This document shows, in pieces, positions 60,764 to 64,000 of a stretch of 64,000 nucleotides of DNA. The notes under the pieces were generated by a model. The model did not search any database. It worked only from the letters and a program-made list of their open reading frames with translations, and was not told where the DNA came from. A program made the translations under genes and the position numbers. The number at the start of each line of letters is the position of its first letter. Within the stretch, counting starts at the first letter, position 1. The stretch spans positions 6,159 through 70,158 of the forward strand of contig CAZMCA010000001.1 in NCBI GenBank assembly GCA_964564595.1, written 5' to 3'. This DNA comes from JBEVOS01 sp964564595 (GTDB lineage: Bacteria; Pseudomonadota; Alphaproteobacteria; Caulobacterales; Aquidulcibacteraceae).

Positions 60764-61780
60764 ATGAGCCCCATGATCCCGTTCTCGGTTCTCGATCTCT
60801 CCCCAATCGTCGAAGGCGGCGACGCCCGCCAGGCGCTCGACAACACCCGTGACCTTGCCCGCCACGCCGAACGGCTTGGTTTCACACGGTTCTGGGTGGC
60901 CGAGCATCACAACATGCCGGGCGTCGCCAGCGCCGCGACGGCCGTGGTGATCGCCCATGTGGCGGCGGGCACCGAGCGCATCCGCGTGGGCGCGGGCGGG
61001 ATCATGCTGCCCAACCACGCCCCGCTCGTGATCGCCGAGCAGTTCGGGACGCTCGCTTCGCTCTTTCCGGGCCGTATCGATCTTGGCCTCGGGCGCGCGC
61101 CGGGCACCGATCAGATCACCGCGCATGCGCTGCGCCGAACGCTCACGCACGACGTGAACGATTTCCCGCGCGATGTGATGGAGCTGATGGCGTATTTCGA
61201 TCCGGCAGAGCCGGGCCAGCGTGTCCGCGCGGTGCCGGGAGCGGGGCTCGACGTGCCGGTATGGATCTTGGGCTCGAGCCTCTTTGGCGCGCAACTGGCC
61301 GCGATCCTCGGGCTGCCGTTTGCGTTCGCGTCGCACTTTGCGCCCGCGCAGATGATGGAGGCGCTCGCGATCTACCGGCGCGAGTTCCGCCCGTCGGAAC
61401 GGCACGCCAAGCCCTATGCGATGCTGGGGCTCACCGTGGTGGCGGCCGATACCGATGAGGAGGCGCGCTATCTTTCGACATCGCTGCAGCAAGCCGTGGT
61501 CAATCTGCGGCGCGGCGCGCCGCGCGCGGTGCAGCCCCCCAAGCGCGGCTTTGAGGAGACGCTGACACCCGAAGACCGCGCGCTGATTCAGGGTTTCTTT
61601 TCGCGCGCGGTTGTTGGCGCGCCCGCGACGGTGCGGGCGGGGATTGCGGACTTCATCGCGCGCACGGGCGCCGATGAATTGATGGTGACGTCGCAAATGT
61701 ACGATCACGCTGCGCGGCTCCGCTGTTTCGAGATTGTGGCTGAGGCGCGTGACGCACTCGCAACCGCGCCTGCATCGTAA
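60764..61780 (+). CDS. LLM-class flavin-dependent oxidoreductase (luciferase-like)
   Basis: A 338-residue TIM-barrel flavoenzyme with the bacterial luciferase-like signature: IPFSVLDLSPI at the N-terminus, RFWVAEHHNMPGVAS, IRVGAGGIMLPNHAPL, and GRIDLGLGRAPGT. It uses FMNH2 or F420-like cofactors; the substrate is unknown. ATG 60764 is used, although ATG 60773 (MIPFSVLD) is equally usual for this family. Confidence 0.88.
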   Translation: MSPMIPFSVLDLSPIVEGGDARQALDNTRDLARHAERLGFTRFWVAEHHNMPGVASAATAVVIAHVAAGTERIRVGAGGIMLPNHAPLVIAEQFGTLASLFPGRIDLGLGRAPGTDQITAHALRRTLTHDVNDFPRDVMELMAYFDPAEPGQRVRAVPGAGLDVPVWILGSSLFGAQLAAILGLPFAFASHFAPAQMMEALAIYRREFRPSERHAKPYAMLGLTVVAADTDEEARYLSTSLQQAVVNLRRGAPRAVQPPKRGFEETLTPEDRALIQGFFSRAVVGAPATVRAGIADFIARTGADELMVTSQMYDHAARLRCFEIVAEARDALATAPAS

Positions 61781-61943
61781 AGCCGTTTGGCGGGTGTAGG
61801 ATAAGTTTGTTTTGCGCCGTTTGCGGCCAGCGCGCCGCGATTTTGCGGCGTGAATGCGGCGGTTCCCTAACGCACGTGTAAAGCGCAGCTGGAACCGCAG
61901 CGCCGATATTGCGCGTGTCGCAGCGCACGTTATTTCGCGGCGC

Positions 61944-62690
61944 ATGATCAAGAGCCACGCGCGCAAGCGCCGCCGCACCATCCTTGGCGACGTCGCTTTT
62001 GCTGCGCTGATCGGCGCGGTGGTCGCGCTCGCCGTTGCGTTCCGTATTGCGCCGGAGGAAGCGTTCGCTGCTTCGCCGCGCGTGATCCCTGAGCGCCCGA
62101 CATTCCTGACGCCAATCGCGCCGTTTACGCCGATGGGCGAGAGCGTGCGGCTTGCGCGGCTGCGCACCGATCCTGAGGCGTGCACGGCGGCGCTCGCGCA
62201 ATCGACGCTGATCACGCAAGCGATCGCGGACCGCCAGAGCGGGCGTTGCGGCTTCACCAATGCGGTGACGCTGACGCGCTCTTCGTTTTCGTATTCTTCG
62301 CCCGTGGAGGCGAGCTGCCCGCTCGCCGCCGCGATCGAGCCTTGGGAAACGGCGGTGCGTGAGGCGGCGCTGCGGCACCTCGGCGCGGATGTGGCGCGCA
62401 TCGAGCAGATGGGCACCTATGCATGCCGGCGCATCTACCACCAGGCGCGCGGGCCGATGAGCGAGCACGCGACGGCGAACGCGATCGACATCGCCGCTTT
62501 CACGCTGACCGATGGGCGCACGATCCGCGTGGCGCAGCACTGGCAGGGCGCGACGCCTGAAGCGCGGTTCCTGAAAGAAGTGCGCGATCGCTCGTGCGGG
62601 CTGTTCTCTGCCGTGCTCTCGCCCGACTACAACGCAGCCCACGCCGATCACCTGCATCTCGATATGGGCAGAGCGCGCGTTTGCCGCTGA
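61944..62690 (+). CDS. Extensin-like C-terminal domain protein
   Basis: A 248-residue membrane-anchored or secreted protein. A basic N-terminus and a hydrophobic helix (about 15-33) are followed by a Cys-containing domain of the extensin-like C family (PF06904 pattern): ARGPMSEHATANAIDIAAF, FLKEVRDRSCGLFSAVLSP and AHADHLHLDMG. The His/Asp arrangement resembles LAS peptidases, so peptidoglycan or cell-wall peptide cleavage is possible. ATG 61944 chosen; 61854 is possible but unlikely. Confidence 0.8.
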   Translation: MIKSHARKRRRTILGDVAFAALIGAVVALAVAFRIAPEEAFAASPRVIPERPTFLTPIAPFTPMGESVRLARLRTDPEACTAALAQSTLITQAIADRQSGRCGFTNAVTLTRSSFSYSSPVEASCPLAAAIEPWETAVREAALRHLGADVARIEQMGTYACRRIYHQARGPMSEHATANAIDIAAFTLTDGRTIRVAQHWQGATPEARFLKEVRDRSCGLFSAVLSPDYNAAHADHLHLDMGRARVCR

Positions 62691-62728
62691 GACTTGCCGG
62701 GGCGCACGGCGCGGGTTAGCGCCTGCGC

Positions 62729-63514
62729 ATGAGCACCGAACTTCTGCCGCTCGCCGGCGCTGGCCCGAACCTTTGGCGCGTGAAAGCCGATGAGCGCTAT
62801 TGGAATGCGCTCGGTCCGTGGGGCGGGTGGACGGCGGGCGCGCTTTTGAAGGCTGTGCTCGTTGAGCCAGAAGCGCGTGGCGCGCCGGTGGCGATGACCA
62901 TCAACATCATGGCCGGCTTCGAGAAAGAAGACGTGACGATCGCCACGCGCCGGATGCGGCAGGGGCGCTCGCTCGAATTTTGGAATGTGGAGCTCTCGCA
63001 GGGCGACAAGATCTGCGCGCAGGCGATGGTGACGCTCGCCGAGCGGCGTGAGACCGATCGCTTCGTTGAGGCGCCGATCCCGGCTGCGCCCGCGCCTGAG
63101 AATGTCACGCCGCCGCCGCCACGCGAGGGCAATCGCCTGGCGTTCGGCGCGATGTTCGAGAGCCGGCCGGTGAAGGGCATGCAGCCGTTCACGCAAGACG
63201 GCGACACGCAGACGATTTCATGGGTGCGCGATATCGCCAAGACGCCGCTCGATTACGTGCTGCTCGCGATGTACGCGGACATTTTCGCGCCGCGGATTTT
63301 TTACAAGGCGGGCTTCCGGCCGGTGTCGACGATTTCGATGAATGTCTATTTCCACGCCACGCCTGAACAGGTCGCGGACGTGGCGGACGATTTCGTGCTG
63401 ACGGAAGCAGTGTCGCGCGGCGGAGGCGGGGGCTTCTTCGATCAGCAGGCAGCACTTTGGAGCCGCCACGGCGTATTGCTCGCGACGACGGAACAGTTGA
63501 GTTGGTTCAAATAG
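62729..63514 (+). CDS. Acyl-CoA thioesterase (double hotdog, TesB-like)
   Basis: A 261-residue protein. The N-terminal hotdog has YWNALGPWGGWTAGALLKA and the conserved core strand region RRMRQGRSLEFWNVEL. The C-terminal hotdog contains PVSTISMNVYFHA and GFFDQQAALWSRHGVLLATTEQ. It cleaves acyl-CoA to free acid and CoA; specificity unknown. It lies 38 nt after the extensin-like gene and fits the window's acyl-CoA metabolism theme. Confidence 0.85.
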   Translation: MSTELLPLAGAGPNLWRVKADERYWNALGPWGGWTAGALLKAVLVEPEARGAPVAMTINIMAGFEKEDVTIATRRMRQGRSLEFWNVELSQGDKICAQAMVTLAERRETDRFVEAPIPAAPAPENVTPPPPREGNRLAFGAMFESRPVKGMQPFTQDGDTQTISWVRDIAKTPLDYVLLAMYADIFAPRIFYKAGFRPVSTISMNVYFHATPEQVADVADDFVLTEAVSRGGGGGFFDQQAALWSRHGVLLATTEQLSWFK

Positions 63515-63531
63515 GTCGCGACCGCTCGCGC

Positions 63532-63993
63532 TTAGCTTGAGTCCAACACCATCTGCATCGCGACGCGATGCGCCGGCTTCAGCAGATAGGCGTGATCGCC
63601 GAGGCGGCGCGGCTTGATTTCTTCGAGCAGCCAGAGTGGCGGGCGCTTCAAGCGCATGCGCGCGACGCGGCGTGCGTAGCGGGCGGGATTGTTGGCGATC
63701 CGGCGCAGCGCTTCGAAACGGAGCGCCATCTCGCGCAGCGCATTGCGGCGGGAACGTTCGGTGACGGTGAATTGCAGCGGGCGCTGCCAGATCGATTTGC
63801 GCGGTGGTTTTTCGCGCTTCTTCTGTGGTGATGGGAAGAGCTGGAGCGACACGCGCCAGTGCTGCGAATCTTCCTTCATACGCGGCTTGTTCGTGAAGAA
63901 CTCAACGCAGGGCTCGCGCTGGATCACGTAGTTGACGATCGGAAGTTTTTGTTTGCGCGGGCGCGGGCCTAGCAGCTTTCCGGGCTTCAGCAC
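63532..63993 (-). CDS. Hypothetical basic protein at the window edge
   Basis: At least 153 residues read from GTG 63993, rich in Arg, Lys and Pro (PRPRKQKLPIVNYVIQREPCVE, then PPLWLLEEIKPRRLGDHAYL). The frame continues to the window edge without a stop, so the true start may lie outside. No domain recognised; high basicity suggests nucleic acid or membrane-surface contact. Confidence 0.5.
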   Translation of the reverse strand: MLKPGKLLGPRPRKQKLPIVNYVIQREPCVEFFTNKPRMKEDSQHWRVSLQLFPSPQKKREKPPRKSIWQRPLQFTVTERSRRNALREMALRFEALRRIANNPARYARRVARMRLKRPPLWLLEEIKPRRLGDHAYLLKPAHRVAMQMVLDSS

Positions 63994-64000
63994 GATCGCG

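Noticed and set aside
1..64000. CRISPR arrays, prophage, insertion sequences, integrases or rRNA genes
   Set aside because: No direct-repeat array, transposase, integrase or phage structural gene was recognised; the only RNA gene found is tRNA-Ser, and no attachment-site duplication flanks it.

Overview
The window is about 64 kb of GC-rich chromosome from a Caulobacterales-type alphaproteobacterium (Caulobacteraceae or Hyphomonadaceae; genus not decided). The main evidence is a divK-pleD operon next to dinB and rpmG, an rnr/topA/dprA/plsY block, pyrB with a pseudo-dihydroorotase, and a polysaccharide locus whose gene content and order resemble the Caulobacter holdfast (hfs) genes. No prophage, transposase, CRISPR array or rRNA was seen. 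The sequence comes from a draft assembly: two 10-N gaps break gatC (31631-31640) and a phoH-like gene (35545-35554).

Layout. 1-4.1 kb: dinB (partial) and a ROK sugar kinase on minus; divK-pleD, a secreted protein and rpmG follow. 4.2-13.6 kb: a dense minus-strand block with a Nudix hydrolase, an aldo/keto reductase, RNase R, a BLUF photoreceptor, TopA, DprA and PlsY. 13.7-17.9 kb, plus strand: a DGPF/YCII protein with its ECF42-type sigma factor, then two tandem acyl-CoA dehydrogenases under matching leader motifs. 17.9-23.5 kb, minus: a serine beta-lactamase-like hydrolase followed by three paralogous GPH-type transporters in one tight operon. 23.7-30.8 kb: a histone-H1-like small protein, an MliC-like lipoprotein, an SDR enzyme, pyrB-pyrC'-acyltransferase, a poxvirus-type topoisomerase IB and RuvX.

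30.8-46.4 kb: small secreted proteins, gatC-(unknown)-gatA with gatB 10 kb away, a duplicated DUF3126 protein, PhoH, a gamma-carbonic anhydrase-like protein, a double-PilZ protein, a GMC oxidoreductase, a PAS protein, a patatin lipoprotein, a crystallin-like secreted protein and an RcnB-like protein. 46.7-55.8 kb: a Sel1 protein and the hfs-like locus. This has an export lipoprotein (HfsD), a chain-length protein (HfsA) and an HfsB-like ATPase on one side. Convergent to them run HfsE-F-G-H plus an extra glycosyltransferase. 56-64 kb: a third acyl-CoA dehydrogenase, an alpha/beta hydrolase, an OmpR/EnvZ-type two-component pair, tRNA-Ser(GCU), a luciferase-like monooxygenase, an extensin-like protein, a thioesterase and an unrecognised gene at the edge.

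How the genes fit together. DivK and PleD (a c-di-GMP synthase), the PilZ protein and the holdfast-type locus together suggest a dimorphic, surface-attaching life cycle. The rest is housekeeping (DNA topology and repair, pyrimidine synthesis, Asn/Gln-tRNA amidation) with several lipid-oxidation enzymes. No clearly new multi-gene system is proven here. The best leads are the hfs variant with a P-loop-deficient HfsB, a possible attenuator before phoH, the repeated acyl-CoA dehydrogenase leader, the DUF3126 duplication, and convergent gene pairs that share a CTAG stop.
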